Positions 21,917 to 32,861 are shown, counted from the first letter of the stretch. The stretch: DNA of 64,000 nt from Serratia marcescens subsp. marcescens ATCC 13880 (GCF_017299535.1 NZ_CP071238.1:372001-436000); one strand, 5' to 3'. Translations and numbers: made by a program. The notes: generated by a model not told the origin, from the letters alone.

Positions 21917-22921
21917 ATGCGTAAGTCTTTTGTAGTTATTGTCCTCGCGGTGCTGGTGGTGCTGTACGCTTCGCTGTTCGTGGTGCAGGAAGGCCAGCGC
22001 GGCATCGTGCTGCGCTTCGGCAAGGTTCTGCGCGACGGCGAAAACAAGCCGCTGGTGTATGCGCCGGGTCTGCATCTCAAGATCCCGTTCATTGAGACCG
22101 TGAAGAACCTGGATGCGCGCATCCAGACCATGGACAACCAGGCCGATCGCTTCGTGACCAGCGAGAAGAAAGACCTGATCGTCGACTCCTATCTGAAGTG
22201 GCGCATCAGCGACTTCAGCCGTTACTACCTGGCGACCGGGGGCGGCGACGTCTCCCAGGCCGAAGTGCTGCTGAAACGCAAGTTCAGCGACCGTCTGCGT
22301 TCCGAAATTGGCCGTCTGGACGTGAAAGACATCGTGACCGACTCGCGCGGCAAGCTGATGTCTGACGTGCGTGACGCGCTGAACACCGGCACCGTGGGTG
22401 ACGGCGAAGAGGTGGCGACCACCGAAGCCGATGACGCTATCGCCTCTGCGGCGGCGCGCGTTGAGCGGGAAACCACCGGCAAACAGCCGCAGGTGAACCC
22501 GAACAGCATGGCGGCGTTGGGCATCGAAGTGATCGACGTGCGTATCAAGCAGATCAACCTGCCGGCCGAAGTGTCCGACGCCATCTACCAGCGTATGCGC
22601 GCCGAGCGTGAAGCGGTAGCCCGTCGTCTGCGCTCGCAGGGCCAGGAAGAAGCCGAGAAGCTGCGCGCCAGCGCGGATTACGAAGTGACCCGTACCCTGG
22701 CGGAAGCCGAGCGTCAGGCGCGTATCACCCGCGGTGAAGGCGATGCCGAAGCGGCCAAGCTGTTCGCCAACGCGTTCAGCCAGGATCCGGATTTCTATGC
22801 CTTTATCCGCAGCCTGCGCGCCTATGAAGCCAGCTTCAAGGACAACCAGGACGTGCTGGTACTGAGCCCGGACAGCGATTTCTTCCGCTACATGAAGTCG
22901 CCTGATACCCTGCGCAAATAA
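21917..22921 (+). CDS. hflC: FtsH modulator HflC
   Basis: Partner of HflK in the FtsH-regulating membrane complex. An N-terminal membrane anchor (about residues 4–22, VVIVLAVLVVLYASLFVV) is followed by a band-7 domain and an Ala/Glu/Arg-rich coiled coil (about 225–280). The length is 334 residues. The start lies right after hflK with a good GGGAGAGAG site. A hairpin with U-rich tail follows 20 bases after the stop. Confidence 0.97.
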   Translation: MRKSFVVIVLAVLVVLYASLFVVQEGQRGIVLRFGKVLRDGENKPLVYAPGLHLKIPFIETVKNLDARIQTMDNQADRFVTSEKKDLIVDSYLKWRISDFSRYYLATGGGDVSQAEVLLKRKFSDRLRSEIGRLDVKDIVTDSRGKLMSDVRDALNTGTVGDGEEVATTEADDAIASAAARVERETTGKQPQVNPNSMAALGIEVIDVRIKQINLPAEVSDAIYQRMRAEREAVARRLRSQGQEEAEKLRASADYEVTRTLAEAERQARITRGEGDAEAAKLFANAFSQDPDFYAFIRSLRAYEASFKDNQDVLVLSPDSDFFRYMKSPDTLRK

Positions 22922-22942
22922 GCGCGGCAGGCAATCTGATCG

Positions 22943-22975
22943 AGGGCCCGTTTACGCGGGCCCTTTCTCGTTTTT
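22943..22975 (+). terminator. Terminator or attenuator after hflC
   Basis: A perfect 8-base stem AGGGCCCG / CGGGCCCT with a six-base loop is followed by TTTCTCGTTTTT. It lies just upstream of yjeT, which may therefore be read only by leakage. Confidence 0.75.
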
Positions 22976-22984
22976 GGGGGATGC

Positions 22985-23185
22985 ATGAACTCAACGATTT
23001 GGCTGGCGCTCGGGCTGGTTCTGGTGCTGGAAGGATTGGGGCCGATGCTGTTTCCGCAGGCCTGGCGCAAAATGATTGTGGCGATGTCGCAGCTGCCGGA
23101 CGCGACGCTGCGGCGATTTGGCGGTGGAATAGTGGTTGCGGGCTGCGTGATCTACTACATGTTGAGCGGCCGCACGGGTCTTTAA
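22985..23185 (+). CDS. yjeT: DUF2065 family small membrane protein YjeT
   Basis: A 66-residue protein with two predicted membrane helices (about 4–21 and 46–60). It is nearly identical to E. coli YjeT over most of its length (MNSTIWLALGLVLVLEGLGP). Its function is unknown. The conserved position between hflC and purA suggests a link to the Hfl membrane complex, but this is inference. An ATG four bases upstream is in another frame. Confidence 0.93.
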   Translation: MNSTIWLALGLVLVLEGLGPMLFPQAWRKMIVAMSQLPDATLRRFGGGIVVAGCVIYYMLSGRTGL

Positions 23186-23201
23186 AGTCTAGCCCAAAAT
23201 T

Positions 23202-23217
23202 TATGCAATCGTATGCT
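23202..23217 (+). promoter_or_regulatory. Candidate PurR box upstream of purA
   Basis: ATGCAATCGTATGCTA matches the PurR palindrome ANGCAANCGNTTNCNT at all but two fixed positions. It lies 67 bases before the purA start. E. coli purA is known to be PurR-regulated, so the site is plausible, but it was scored by eye only. Confidence 0.5.
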
Positions 23218-23280
23218 AAAAGTGCTGAAAATCGAAAATTACGGTGGTAGAATCCATTTTTAAGCAATCGGTGATTTTGA

Positions 23281-24582
<1,302 letters not shown>

Positions 24583-24600
24583 TCAGGCTTTGCGGCATTA

Positions 24601-24630
24601 AACAAACCGGGCGCGTCCCGGTTTGTTTTT
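24601..24630 (+). terminator. Rho-independent terminator of purA
   Basis: A perfect inverted repeat AACAAACCGGG / CCCGGTTTGTT with a short CGCGT loop ends in a T run. It begins 18 bases after the stop codon and is a strong canonical terminator. Confidence 0.93.
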
Positions 24631-24815
24631 ATCCTGACTCCCTCCGATTGCGGTTTCACGTCAAAAAATCCTTTCATAAACCCGCCTTAGGGCGCGGGAT
24701 TCGCTAAATAATTAGCGACGAACTCTCCGGCTGGTTTATTATCCAATGAGTAATCTTTTGAATAGCGCCGAAAAGCGGCGTATCAGACGGGTAAAGTGAT
24801 ACCCAGAGGTAAGAT

Positions 24816-25241
24816 GTGCAGTTAACAAGTTTTACTGATTATGGCCTGCGGGCGTTGATCTACATGGCCTCGTTGCCGCAGGACAAGATGACCAGCATCT
24901 CGGAAGTGACTGAGGTTTATCGCGTGTCTCGCAACCATATGGTGAAGATCATCAATCAGTTGAGCCGGGTAGGTTTTGTCACGGCGGTGCGCGGCAAGCA
25001 TGGCGGCATACGTTTGGGCAAACCGGCCGAGAGCATTCGCCTCGGTGACGTGGTGCGGGCGCTGGAGCCGCTTGCGCTGGTTAACTGCAGCAGTGAGTTT
25101 TGCCACATTACCCCTGCCTGCCGATTGAAGCAGGTGCTCCACCAGGGCGTACAGAATTTCCTTGAAGAGCTGGATAAGCATACGTTGGCCGACATGGTCG
25201 AAGACAATCCGCCGCTCTACAAGCTATTGCTTGTCGAATAA
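24816..25241 (+). CDS. nsrR: Nitric oxide-sensing transcriptional repressor NsrR
   Basis: Rrf2-family repressor that senses nitric oxide through a [2Fe-2S]-type cluster and controls NO-detoxifying genes such as hmp. A winged helix occupies the N-terminal half. Cluster cysteines follow the C-x4-C-x5-C spacing ([12 protein letters not shown], starting at residue 91), as in E. coli NsrR. The start codon is GTG, after an AGAGGTAAG site. It is followed by rnr and rlmB on the same strand, probably one operon. Confidence 0.96.
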   Translation: MQLTSFTDYGLRALIYMASLPQDKMTSISEVTEVYRVSRNHMVKIINQLSRVGFVTAVRGKHGGIRLGKPAESIRLGDVVRALEPLALVNCSSEFCHITPACRLKQVLHQGVQNFLEELDKHTLADMVEDNPPLYKLLLVE

Positions 25242-25300
25242 AACGACGTTGAGAAGACAAGGCTCAACGTCATCCTGCTGATGACAACGGAGGAACCGCA

Positions 25301-27775
25301 ATGTCACAAGATCCATTCCTGGAACGAGAAGCAGAAAAATACGAATCCCCTATCCCCAGCCGTGAATATATCCTGGCCCATTTGGCGAAAAGAGAAACGC
25401 CGGCCAGCCGCGAAGAACTGGGCAACGAATTGGGCCTCAGCGGCGAAGAACAGCTGGAAGCGCTGCGCCGCCGCCTGCGCGCCATGGAGCGCGATGGCCA
25501 GTTAGTGTTTACCCGCCGCCAGTGCTACGCGCTGCCGGAACGTTTGGATCTGCTGCGCGGCACGGTGATCGGCCACCGCGACGGCTACGGCTTCCTGCGC
25601 GTTGAAGGCAGCAAAGACGATCTGTACCTGTCTGCCGAACAAATGAAAATGGCGATCCACGGTGACGTGGTGCTGGCGCAGGCCTTGGGCGCGGATCGCA
25701 AAGGGCGCCGCGAAGCGCGCATCGTGCGCGTGCTGGTGCCGAAAACCAGCCAGATTGTCGGCCGCTTCTTCATGGATGCCGGTACCGGCTTCGTGGTGCC
25801 GGACGACAGCCGTCTGAGCTTCGATATTCTGATCCCGGCGGACAGCGTCAGCGGCGCGCGCATGGGCTTTATGGTGGTGGTGGAGCTGACTCAGCGCCCG
25901 ACCCGCCGCACCAAGGCGGTCGGCAAGATCGTCGAGATCCTCGGCGACAAGATGGGCACCAGCATGGCGGTGGACATCGCGCTGCGCACCCATGAGATCC
26001 CGCATACCTGGCCGCCGCAGGTGGAAAAACAGGTAGCCGATCTCAGCGAACAGGTGCCGGAAGCGGCCAAGAAGGGCCGCGTCGATCTGCGCAAGCTGCC
26101 GTTGGTCACCATCGACGGTGAAGACGCGCGCGACTTTGATGACGCCGTGTACTGCGAGAAAAAACGCGGCGGCGGCTGGCGCCTGTGGGTGGCGATCGCC
26201 GACGTCAGTTACTACGTGCGCCCGCGCACCGCGCTGGACGATGAAGCGCGCAGCCGCGGCAACTCGGTGTATTTCCCGTCGCAGGTGATCCCGATGCTGC
26301 CGGAAGTGCTGTCCAACGGGCTGTGCTCCCTGAACCCGCAGGTCGATCGTCTGTGCATGGTGTGCGAAATGACCATCTCCGCCCAGGGGCGCCTGTCGAC
26401 GGCCAAGTTCTACGAGGCGGTGATGAGCTCTCACGCCCGCCTGACCTACAACAAGGTGTGGCACATTCTGCAGGGCGATCAGGAGCTGCGCGAGCATTAC
26501 CATCCGCTGGTCAAGCACCTGGAAGAGCTTCACGCCATGTATAAGGTGCTGGATAAGGCGCGCGCCGAGCGCGGCGGCATCGCGTTTGAAACCGAAGAAG
26601 CCAAATTCATCTTCAACGCCGAACGCCGCATCGAGCGCGTGGAGCCGACGGTGCGCAACGACGCCCACAAGCTGATCGAAGAGTGCATGATCATGGCCAA
26701 CGTGGCGGCCGCGCGCTTCGTCGAGAAACGCAACGAGCCGGCGCTTTACCGCGTGCACGATCGTCCGAGCGACGACCACATCTCCGCGCTGCGCAGCGTG
26801 CTGAGCGAGCTGGGGCTGACGTTGGGCGGCGGCAACAAGCCGCAGCCGAAGGACTATGCGGTGCTGATGGATGAAGTGTCCGAGCGCCCTGACCACGAAA
26901 TGCTGCAAACCATGTTGCTGCGTTCGATGAAGCAGGCGATTTACGATCCGGAAAACCGCGGCCACTTCGGCCTGGCGCTGGCGTCTTATGGCCACTTCAC
27001 CTCGCCGATCCGCCGTTATCCGGATCTGGCGCTGCACCGCGCGATCAAATATCAGTTGGCCAAAGAACACGGCGAGCAGAAAGAGCGCTGGACGCCGACC
27101 GGCGGCTGGCACAGCGAGTTCGAAGAGATGCTGCAGCTGGGCGAACACTGCTCGATGACCGAGCGCCGCGCGGACGAAGCGACGCGCAACGTCGCCGACT
27201 GGCTGAAGTGCGACTTCATGCAGGATCACGTCGGTGAAGTGTTCAGCGGCATCATCTCCAGCGTGACCGGCTTCGGCTTCTTCGTGCGCCTGAACGATCT
27301 GTTCATCGACGGGCTGGTGCACGTATCAACGCTGGATAATGATTACTATCGCTACGATAATATCGGCCAGCGCCTGATCGGCGAATCTTCCGGCACGGTC
27401 TATCGCCTGGGGGATACGGTGGAGATCCGCGTGGACGCGGTGCACATGGACGAGCGCAAGATCGATTTCGCACTGGTATCCAGCACCCGCAAAGCGCGCG
27501 GTGAAGGCAAAACCGAGCGCGATCGCGCCAAGAAGGGCGGCCAGCGCACGCTGCGCGACAACGGTAGCGCGGGGCGCGGCAAGCGCCGCGGCGGCAAACC
27601 GCCGGCCAACTTCGAGCCGGACAGCGCCTTCCGCAAGCAGGATGACGCCAAGCCCGCGGACAACGTGAAGAAGGCGAAGAAGAAAGCCAAGAAAGCGTCC
27701 GACAAAACGCGGAAAATCGCGGCGGCGACCAAAGCCAAGCGCGCAGCCAAGAAGAAAGGTGCCGAGCAGGCCTAA
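25301..27775 (+). CDS. rnr: Exoribonuclease R
   Basis: Processive 3'-to-5' exoribonuclease that degrades structured RNA, works in rRNA quality control and in trans-translation, and is cold-inducible in E. coli. An N-terminal helix-turn-helix (about 20–70) and cold-shock domains come first. The RNB catalytic domain carries [15 protein letters not shown] (about 270), and an S1 domain lies at about 645–725. A long Lys/Arg/Ala-rich tail (about 733–824) ends the protein. Length is 824 residues (E. coli 813). It lies 59 bases after nsrR. Confidence 0.97.
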   Translation: MSQDPFLEREAEKYESPIPSREYILAHLAKRETPASREELGNELGLSGEEQLEALRRRLRAMERDGQLVFTRRQCYALPERLDLLRGTVIGHRDGYGFLRVEGSKDDLYLSAEQMKMAIHGDVVLAQALGADRKGRREARIVRVLVPKTSQIVGRFFMDAGTGFVVPDDSRLSFDILIPADSVSGARMGFMVVVELTQRPTRRTKAVGKIVEILGDKMGTSMAVDIALRTHEIPHTWPPQVEKQVADLSEQVPEAAKKGRVDLRKLPLVTIDGEDARDFDDAVYCEKKRGGGWRLWVAIADVSYYVRPRTALDDEARSRGNSVYFPSQVIPMLPEVLSNGLCSLNPQVDRLCMVCEMTISAQGRLSTAKFYEAVMSSHARLTYNKVWHILQGDQELREHYHPLVKHLEELHAMYKVLDKARAERGGIAFETEEAKFIFNAERRIERVEPTVRNDAHKLIEECMIMANVAAARFVEKRNEPALYRVHDRPSDDHISALRSVLSELGLTLGGGNKPQPKDYAVLMDEVSERPDHEMLQTMLLRSMKQAIYDPENRGHFGLALASYGHFTSPIRRYPDLALHRAIKYQLAKEHGEQKERWTPTGGWHSEFEEMLQLGEHCSMTERRADEATRNVADWLKCDFMQDHVGEVFSGIISSVTGFGFFVRLNDLFIDGLVHVSTLDNDYYRYDNIGQRLIGESSGTVYRLGDTVEIRVDAVHMDERKIDFALVSSTRKARGEGKTERDRAKKGGQRTLRDNGSAGRGKRRGGKPPANFEPDSAFRKQDDAKPADNVKKAKKKAKKASDKTRKIAAATKAKRAAKKKGAEQA

Positions 27776-27836
27776 CCTGCCGCACATCGTTATCATCGGC
27801 CGGTTATCGCCGGCCGCACGAATTTAAAAGAGCATC

Positions 27837-28568
27837 ATGAGCGAAATTATTTACGGCATCCACGCCGTCAAAGCCCTGTTAGAGCGCGACCCGCAACGCT
27901 TCCTGGAAGTGTTTATTCTGAAAGGCCGCGAAGATCGCCGTCTGCAACCGCTGATCGCCGAGCTGGAAGCGACCGGCATCGTGATCCAGGTGGCGAACCG
28001 TCAATGGCTGGATGACAAGGTTGAAGGCGCGGTGCACCAGGGGATCATCGCCCGGGTGCGCGAAGGGCGCCAGTATCAGGAGAACGATCTGCCGGGCCTG
28101 CTGGAAAGCGTGGAGACGCCGTTCCTGCTGGTGCTGGACGGCGTGACCGACCCGCACAACCTCGGCGCCTGCCTGCGCAGCGCCGACGCGGCCGGCGTGC
28201 ACGCGGTGATCGTGCCCCGTGACCGTTCCGCCCAGTTGAACGCCACCGCCAAGAAAGTGGCCTGCGGCGCCGCCGAAAACGTGCCGTTGATCCGCGTGAC
28301 CAACCTGGCGCGCACGCTGCGTCTGCTGCAAGAGATGAACGTCTGGGTGGTGGGCACCGCCGGCGAAGCCGATCATACGCTGTATCAAAGCAAAATGACC
28401 GGCCCGATGGCGCTGGTGATGGGCGCGGAAGGCGAAGGCATGCGTCGCCTGACCCGCGAACACTGCGACGAGCTGATCAGCATCCCGATGGCCGGCACCG
28501 TCTCTTCGCTGAACGTGTCGGTCGCCACCGGCATCTGCCTGTTCGAAGCGGTGCGTCAGCGCGGCTGA
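27837..28568 (+). CDS. rlmB: 23S rRNA (guanosine-2'-O-)-methyltransferase RlmB
   Basis: Methylates the 2'-O of G2251 in the 23S rRNA peptidyl-transferase loop. A SPOUT-class enzyme with an N-terminal RNA-binding substrate domain and a knotted C-terminal domain. Motifs [28 protein letters not shown] and [20 protein letters not shown] are visible. The 243-residue length matches E. coli. It is the third gene of nsrR–rnr–rlmB, with an inverted repeat in the rnr–rlmB spacer. Confidence 0.97.
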   Translation: MSEIIYGIHAVKALLERDPQRFLEVFILKGREDRRLQPLIAELEATGIVIQVANRQWLDDKVEGAVHQGIIARVREGRQYQENDLPGLLESVETPFLLVLDGVTDPHNLGACLRSADAAGVHAVIVPRDRSAQLNATAKKVACGAAENVPLIRVTNLARTLRLLQEMNVWVVGTAGEADHTLYQSKMTGPMALVMGAEGEGMRRLTREHCDELISIPMAGTVSSLNVSVATGICLFEAVRQRG

Positions 28569-28576
28569 TTCTCCTG

Positions 28577-28597
28577 ACGGGGGCGCTCTGCCCCCGT
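28577..28597 (+). terminator. Hairpin after rlmB
   Basis: A perfect 8-base stem ACGGGGGC / GCCCCCGT with a GCTCT loop lies eight bases after the rlmB stop. It is followed by TAATTCCCTCTCTT, a poor U run, so it may be a weak or Rho-assisted end. Confidence 0.55.
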
Positions 28598-28654
28598 TAA
28601 TTCCCTCTCTTGTGATCCCGCCTGCGGCAGAAATCTCTGCGCCGACCATACTTA

Positions 28655-28676
28655 TCCCTGACGCTTTTTTCAGGGA
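28655..28676 (+). promoter_or_regulatory. Hairpin covering the aidB ribosome binding site
   Basis: A perfect 7-base inverted repeat TCCCTGA / TCAGGGA has an 8-base loop of CGCTTTTT. The 3' arm contains most of the Shine-Dalgarno AGGGAG of aidB, whose ATG is at 28685. Folding of the leader would hide the ribosome site. A regulatory role is inferred. Confidence 0.5.
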
Positions 28677-28684
28677 GCACTCTC

Positions 28685-30313
28685 ATGGTCTGGACTACGC
28701 ACACCGTTTTTAACCAACCCAAGCCGCTGGGCAACAGCAACCTGTTTCTCTCCGATACGCCGCTGCGCGAAGCGTTGCAGCGCGAGCAAGGCGGTTGGGA
28801 CGCCGAGGTATTGGCTTCGCTGGGCCAGCAGCTCGGCACGCAAGAGTCGCTGGAGCTGGGGCGCTTGGCCAACGCCAACCCGCCGGAGCTGCTGCGCTAT
28901 GACGCCACCGGCCAGCGGTTGGACGATGTTCGCTTTCACCCCGCCTGGCATATTCTGATGCAGGGGCTGATCGCCAATCGGGTGCACAATCTGCCCTGGC
29001 AGGAGGATGCGCGCATCGGTTCCTTCGTGGCGCGCGCCGCGCGCTTTATGCTGCATGCGCAGGTCGAGGCCGGCACGCTGTGCCCGGTGACCATGACCTT
29101 CGGCGCCACGCCGCTGTTGCTGCAGGCGTTACCGGCGGAATTCCGTTCCTGGCTGACCCCGTTGCTGTCGGATCGTTATGACGCTCACCTGCTGCCTGGC
29201 GGGCAAAAGCGCGGTCTGCTGATCGGCATGGGTATGACAGAGAAGCAGGGCGGCTCCGATGTCTTGAGCAATACCACCACCGCCGCGCCGCTCGGCGCGC
29301 GTGGGCCGGGCGAAGCCTACCGGCTGGTGGGGCACAAGTGGTTCTTCTCGGTGCCGCAGAGCGATGCGCACCTGGTGCTGGCGCAGGCCGAAGGCGGGCT
29401 GTCCTGCTTCTTCCTGCCGCGCATTTTGCCGGATGGCAGCCGCAACGCCATTCGCCTGGAGCGGCTGAAAGACAAACTGGGCAACCGCTCCAACGCCAGC
29501 AGCGAGGTGGAGTTTCAGGACGCCACGGCCTGGCTGCTGGGCGATGAGGGCGACGGCGTGCGGCATATCCTGAAGATGGGCGGCCTGACCCGTTTCGACT
29601 GTTCGCTGGGCAGCCACGGCCTGATGCGCCGCGGGCTGTCGGTGGCGCTGTATCATGCGCTGCAGCGGCAGGCATTCGGTAAGCTCTTGATCGAACAACC
29701 GCTGATGCGTCAGGTTCTGGCGCGCATGGCGCTGCGGCTGGAAGGGCATACCGCGCTGCTGTTCCGGCTGGCCCGCGCCTGGGAAAGCCGCAGCAATGAG
29801 GGCGAGCTGATCTACAGCCGCCTGCTGACGCCGGCGGCCAAATACAGCATCTGCCGCCAGGGCATGCCGTTCATCGCCGAGGCGATGGAGGTGCTGGGCG
29901 GCATCGGTTACTGTGAGGAGAGCGAACTGCCGCGCCTGTATCGTGAGATGCCGGTGAACAGCATCTGGGAAGGTTCCGGCAACATCATGTGCCTGGACGT
30001 GTTGCGCAGCCTGCACAAACTGCCGGGCGCGCTCGAGATACTGCAGTTCGAGCTGCAGCCGGTGCGCGGCCAGAATCGGTTGTTCGATCGCGCCTGGCGG
30101 CAGTGGCAGCAGCGCGCCCGGCAACCGAGTGAGGAGATGGGGCGGCTGCTCACTCAACAGCTGTTCGACCTGTGCTGCGCCGCACAGCTGCTGCAGCACG
30201 CCAGCCCGCAGATCGCCGATGCTTGGTGTCATCTGACGCTGGATCATCGCGGCGAGAGCCTGCTGTCGGCCGAGGTGTGCGAACTGCTGCTGAACCGCGC
30301 CATCGGCGGTTAG
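28685..30313 (+). CDS. aidB: AidB, acyl-CoA dehydrogenase-like alkylation response protein
   Basis: Flavoprotein of the acyl-CoA dehydrogenase fold, induced by Ada during the adaptive response to alkylating agents in E. coli. It binds DNA and is thought to shield promoters or destroy alkylators. The whole 542-residue length aligns with E. coli AidB (541). Typical segments are MTEKQGGSDVLSNTT, GHKWFFSVPQSDAHLVLAQ, and AEAMEVLGGIGYCEESELPRLYREMPV near residue 400. It directly follows rlmB, whereas E. coli has yjfIJK-type genes between them. Confidence 0.95.
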   Translation: MVWTTHTVFNQPKPLGNSNLFLSDTPLREALQREQGGWDAEVLASLGQQLGTQESLELGRLANANPPELLRYDATGQRLDDVRFHPAWHILMQGLIANRVHNLPWQEDARIGSFVARAARFMLHAQVEAGTLCPVTMTFGATPLLLQALPAEFRSWLTPLLSDRYDAHLLPGGQKRGLLIGMGMTEKQGGSDVLSNTTTAAPLGARGPGEAYRLVGHKWFFSVPQSDAHLVLAQAEGGLSCFFLPRILPDGSRNAIRLERLKDKLGNRSNASSEVEFQDATAWLLGDEGDGVRHILKMGGLTRFDCSLGSHGLMRRGLSVALYHALQRQAFGKLLIEQPLMRQVLARMALRLEGHTALLFRLARAWESRSNEGELIYSRLLTPAAKYSICRQGMPFIAEAMEVLGGIGYCEESELPRLYREMPVNSIWEGSGNIMCLDVLRSLHKLPGALEILQFELQPVRGQNRLFDRAWRQWQQRARQPSEEMGRLLTQQLFDLCCAAQLLQHASPQIADAWCHLTLDHRGESLLSAEVCELLLNRAIGG

Positions 30314-30373
30314 GGAAAAGGGTGGCGCGCGGCGGCGAAAACCTTTTTAATTCAGCCTCACTCTGACAGGAAA

Positions 30374-30778
30374 ATGCACATGGATATTCTCAGCGCGTTG
30401 GCGGCGTTCGCCTCTTACTTCTTCAGCGGTTTCGCCATGATTTTGGTGTTTCTGTTCGTCTATACCCGCATCACCCCGCACGACGAATGGGCGTTGATCA
30501 AGGCCGATAATCAATCCGCCGCCTTTGCTTTTATCGGCGCCTGCCTGGGGTATGTGATCCCGCTGGCCAGCGCGGCGATCAACTCGATCAGCCTGCTGGA
30601 TTACCTGCTGTGGGGCGTAGTGGCGCTGGTGGTGCAACTGCTGCTGTTCGCGGCCGTGAAGATCTACATGCCGCGCATCAGCGAAAAGATCGAAGCGAAT
30701 CACCTGGCCGCCGGGATTTTCCTGGGGGGCGTCTCCGTTAGCGGCGGCGTGTTGAATGCGGCTTGCATGAGCTACTAA
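30374..30778 (+). CDS. yjfL: DUF350 family inner-membrane protein YjfL
   Basis: A 134-residue membrane protein with four hydrophobic segments (about 6–28, 48–70, 77–97, 111–130). It resembles E. coli YjfL across its length, including YVIPLASAAINSISLLDY and the C-terminal GGVLNAACMSY. Its function is unknown. The start may also be the ATG at 30380. In E. coli it lies before aidB, here after it. Its stop overlaps the stop of the convergent next gene by two bases. Confidence 0.9.
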   Translation: MHMDILSALAAFASYFFSGFAMILVFLFVYTRITPHDEWALIKADNQSAAFAFIGACLGYVIPLASAAINSISLLDYLLWGVVALVVQLLLFAAVKIYMPRISEKIEANHLAAGIFLGGVSVSGGVLNAACMSY

Positions 30779-31050
30779 AGGTATAAGATGGCGGAGGCGC
30801 GCCAGCCAAGCGGGTGCGCCTGCTCTTCCATCCGCAGGATGCGGTAATAGCTGGCGCCGTGTTGGCCGGCGGTGCGGGCGATGGCCAGTTCCGCTTCCTG
30901 CGGCGAGCCGGGCAGATCGCTGAAGGTGATCTCGGCGATTTCACTGAGCGGCGTCACGCGATCGGCGGGCGCCAGCTCGGCGGACTGTGCGCCGGTGCTG
31001 AGCAATCCCATGGAAAGCAGGAGGGAGGTGAGTGCGGTGGAGCGTTTCAT
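30775..31050 (-). CDS. yjfN: DUF1471 (YhcN-like) secreted small protein, YjfN position
   Basis: A 91-residue protein with an N-terminal signal peptide (about residues 1–23) and a short DUF1471 domain. The family tail is visible as ASYYRILRMEEQAHPLGWRASAILYL. Members of this family are small periplasmic or outer-membrane-associated stress and biofilm proteins. The frame opens at 31092; the ATG at 31050 starts the signal peptide and has an AGGGGAA site. The symbol is by position next to bsmA and yjfP, as in E. coli; orthology was not tested. Confidence 0.75.
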   Translation of the reverse strand: MKRSTALTSLLLSMGLLSTGAQSAELAPADRVTPLSEIAEITFSDLPGSPQEAELAIARTAGQHGASYYRILRMEEQAHPLGWRASAILYL

Positions 31051-31173
31051 GGCGTTCCCCTTCGTCAGATCCTGAATCGACACCCGCAACATGCGGCATG
31101 CTGTCCCTCAGTGTGCAACACCCTTCTTCAGCCAGTGCAAAGCCAGTGTAAATCTGCTTAAACAATCCCCGCC

Positions 31174-31482
31174 TTAACGATACAGGAGCGCCTGGGAATA
31201 CCATTGACCCGGCACGACGGTTTCGCTGTTCATGATGATCACGTAATAACGGGCGTCGGCGGCGGTGGCCTTGCGCTGGATCTCCGCTTCCACGTCCATC
31301 GGGCTGCCGCGTACCACGGCGGTGACGGTGCCGATTTTCACCAGTTTGGCGGTCTGCGCGCGGACGATCTCCTGCGCCTGTGCGGTGGGCGGCGGCGGCG
31401 GTTTCGGCGTGGTGGTCATGATGCCGCAGGCGGAAAGCTGTGCGGCCAGCGTCAGGGCGATGAGTGTGCGGACAAACGTCAT
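31174..31482 (-). CDS. bsmA: DUF1471 lipoprotein BsmA, biofilm peroxide resistance
   Basis: A 102-residue protein with a lipoprotein signal: a hydrophobic stretch ending LSAC, where Cys19 would be lipidated. A proline-rich spacer (PKPPPPP) is followed by a DUF1471 domain (about 42–102). In E. coli BsmA (YjfO) influences biofilm formation and peroxide tolerance. Position between yjfN and yjfP supports the name. It has its own 124-base upstream gap to yjfP and a gap to yjfN, so the two may be separate units. Confidence 0.8.
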   Translation of the reverse strand: MTFVRTLIALTLAAQLSACGIMTTTPKPPPPPTAQAQEIVRAQTAKLVKIGTVTAVVRGSPMDVEAEIQRKATAADARYYVIIMNSETVVPGQWYSQALLYR

Positions 31483-31609
31483 GGGAACCTCGAAAGAGCC
31501 GGTGCGATGGCTTCAGTGTAACGCAATATAAGCTGGAACAGATTGAGCTAACGCTGGCTGGCGCAAGTTTGTCATGATGAATGCCAACAGGTGAGTTGAG
31601 GATGAGCGG

Positions 31610-32362
31610 ATGATTGAAATTCATGACGAGCGGGTGGGCGATATTGCGGTGATCCATGCGGTGCCGGCGGGGCAGTATCATCGGCCGCTGCCGACGGTGT
31701 TCTTCTGCCATGGTTATACCTCGTCGAAAGAGGTGTACGCCTACTTCGCCTATGCGCTGGCGCGCGCCGGTTTTCGGGCGGTGCTGCCGGATGCCGATCG
31801 GCACGGCGAGCGGTTCGACGGCGATGAGACGCGGCGCCTGGCGTCGTTCTGGGAGATCCTGCGCAGCAATATCGACGAACTGCCGCAGATCAAGGCGCAT
31901 TTTGAGCGGCTTGGCCTGATAGCCGACGGACGCATCGGCGTCGCCGGCGCCTCAATGGGCGGCATGACCGCGCTCGGCGCCTTCGCGCGCTTCCCGTGGA
32001 TCCGGGCGGCCGCCAGCCTGATGGGCTCAGGTTATTACCGTTCGCTGGCGCAAACGCTGTATCCGCCGTTGGACGAAGAGGGCGAGGCGCTCTCGCCGGC
32101 GGCGTTTGCGGCGCGCACCGCCGTGTTGGCGGAGTATGAGCTGGAAGGGCGTTTGGAGACGATTGCCGGGCGGCCGCTGCTGCTGTGGCACGGCGAGACG
32201 GACGACGTGGTGCCGGCGGCTGACAGCCAGCGTTTGGCGGCTGAACTGCGGCGGCAAGGCGCGGACGGTCGTTTGACATCGCTCATCGAATCGGGGGTGA
32301 AGCACCGCATCACGCCGCTGGCGCTGTCCGCCACGGCCGACTTTTTCCGCCGCGAACTGTGA
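31610..32362 (+). CDS. yjfP: Alpha/beta hydrolase esterase YjfP
   Basis: Cytoplasmic carboxylesterase of the prolyl-oligopeptidase-like hydrolase fold. The oxyanion segment FFCHGYTSSKEVYAYFAYAL and the nucleophile elbow GASMGGMTALG (Ser near residue 115) are visible. A late aspartate (HGETDDVVPA) and His in GVKHRITP complete the triad. The 250-residue length agrees with E. coli YjfP (249). An ATG at 31610 follows TTGAGGATGAGCGG. The natural substrate is not known from sequence. Confidence 0.92.
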   Translation: MIEIHDERVGDIAVIHAVPAGQYHRPLPTVFFCHGYTSSKEVYAYFAYALARAGFRAVLPDADRHGERFDGDETRRLASFWEILRSNIDELPQIKAHFERLGLIADGRIGVAGASMGGMTALGAFARFPWIRAAASLMGSGYYRSLAQTLYPPLDEEGEALSPAAFAARTAVLAEYELEGRLETIAGRPLLLWHGETDDVVPAADSQRLAAELRRQGADGRLTSLIESGVKHRITPLALSATADFFRREL

Positions 32363-32486
32363 TGCGCCGACGGGCACGATGCATGGAATTGCGCCGCTCT
32401 GTGCGGGCTGTTTCGGGCATTGTTTCATGCATGTCGGAGGAGAATGTCAGCGTGAGTTCTTTCAGGGGCAGCAAGGAGCGGAGAGC

Positions 32487-32861
32487 ATGATAAAGGGTAT
32501 CAGCAATACGGCCGAGACAGCGCGCGGGCTGGCGGGAACGATGAAAGCGCGCGCCGAGCTTAACTCAGCGGCCTTCAGCGAGATGCTGGGGGCAGCCGAC
32601 GGCAAGGCGCGGCAAAACAAGGCGCATCCGCTGTCGCGCATCACCGCGCAGACGGTGCAAAACATGACGGCGCTGTTCGCCTCCGCGCCGAAAGCGGCGG
32701 CCACGCAAACCGCGAAGGCCGGCTCGCTCTCCTTCGAGCAGCGGGCGACGCTGGAGGAAAGCGCTGAACTGCTGCAGGTACGGACAAACTATCTGCGGAC
32801 GGCGCTGCAATTGCACAATCCGGGCAAGGCGTTCAGCGCGCCGACGTTGCTCAAACTGTGA
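32487..32861 (+). CDS. Unrecognised small protein in the place of the ula locus
   Basis: A 124-residue protein that I do not recognise. It has a good AAGGAG site nine bases before the ATG at 32487; the frame is open further upstream, but the earlier part looks non-coding. There is no signal peptide, no membrane segment and no cysteine. It is Ala/Thr/Lys-rich and likely helical, with a C-terminal part SLSFEQRATLEESAELLQ followed by VRTNYLRTALQL. The ending weakly recalls FliE or secretion inner-rod helices, but that is not evidence of function. It lies between yjfP and yjfY, where E. coli carries ulaR and ulaGABCDEF. Confidence 0.65.
   Translation: MIKGISNTAETARGLAGTMKARAELNSAAFSEMLGAADGKARQNKAHPLSRITAQTVQNMTALFASAPKAAATQTAKAGSLSFEQRATLEESAELLQVRTNYLRTALQLHNPGKAFSAPTLLKL

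Noticed and set aside
25502..27322. 606-codon open frame opposite rnr
   Set aside because: Antisense shadow of RNase R with unusual His/Gln/Arg composition and no family resemblance. The long frames opposite mutL and cpdB were rejected for the same reason.
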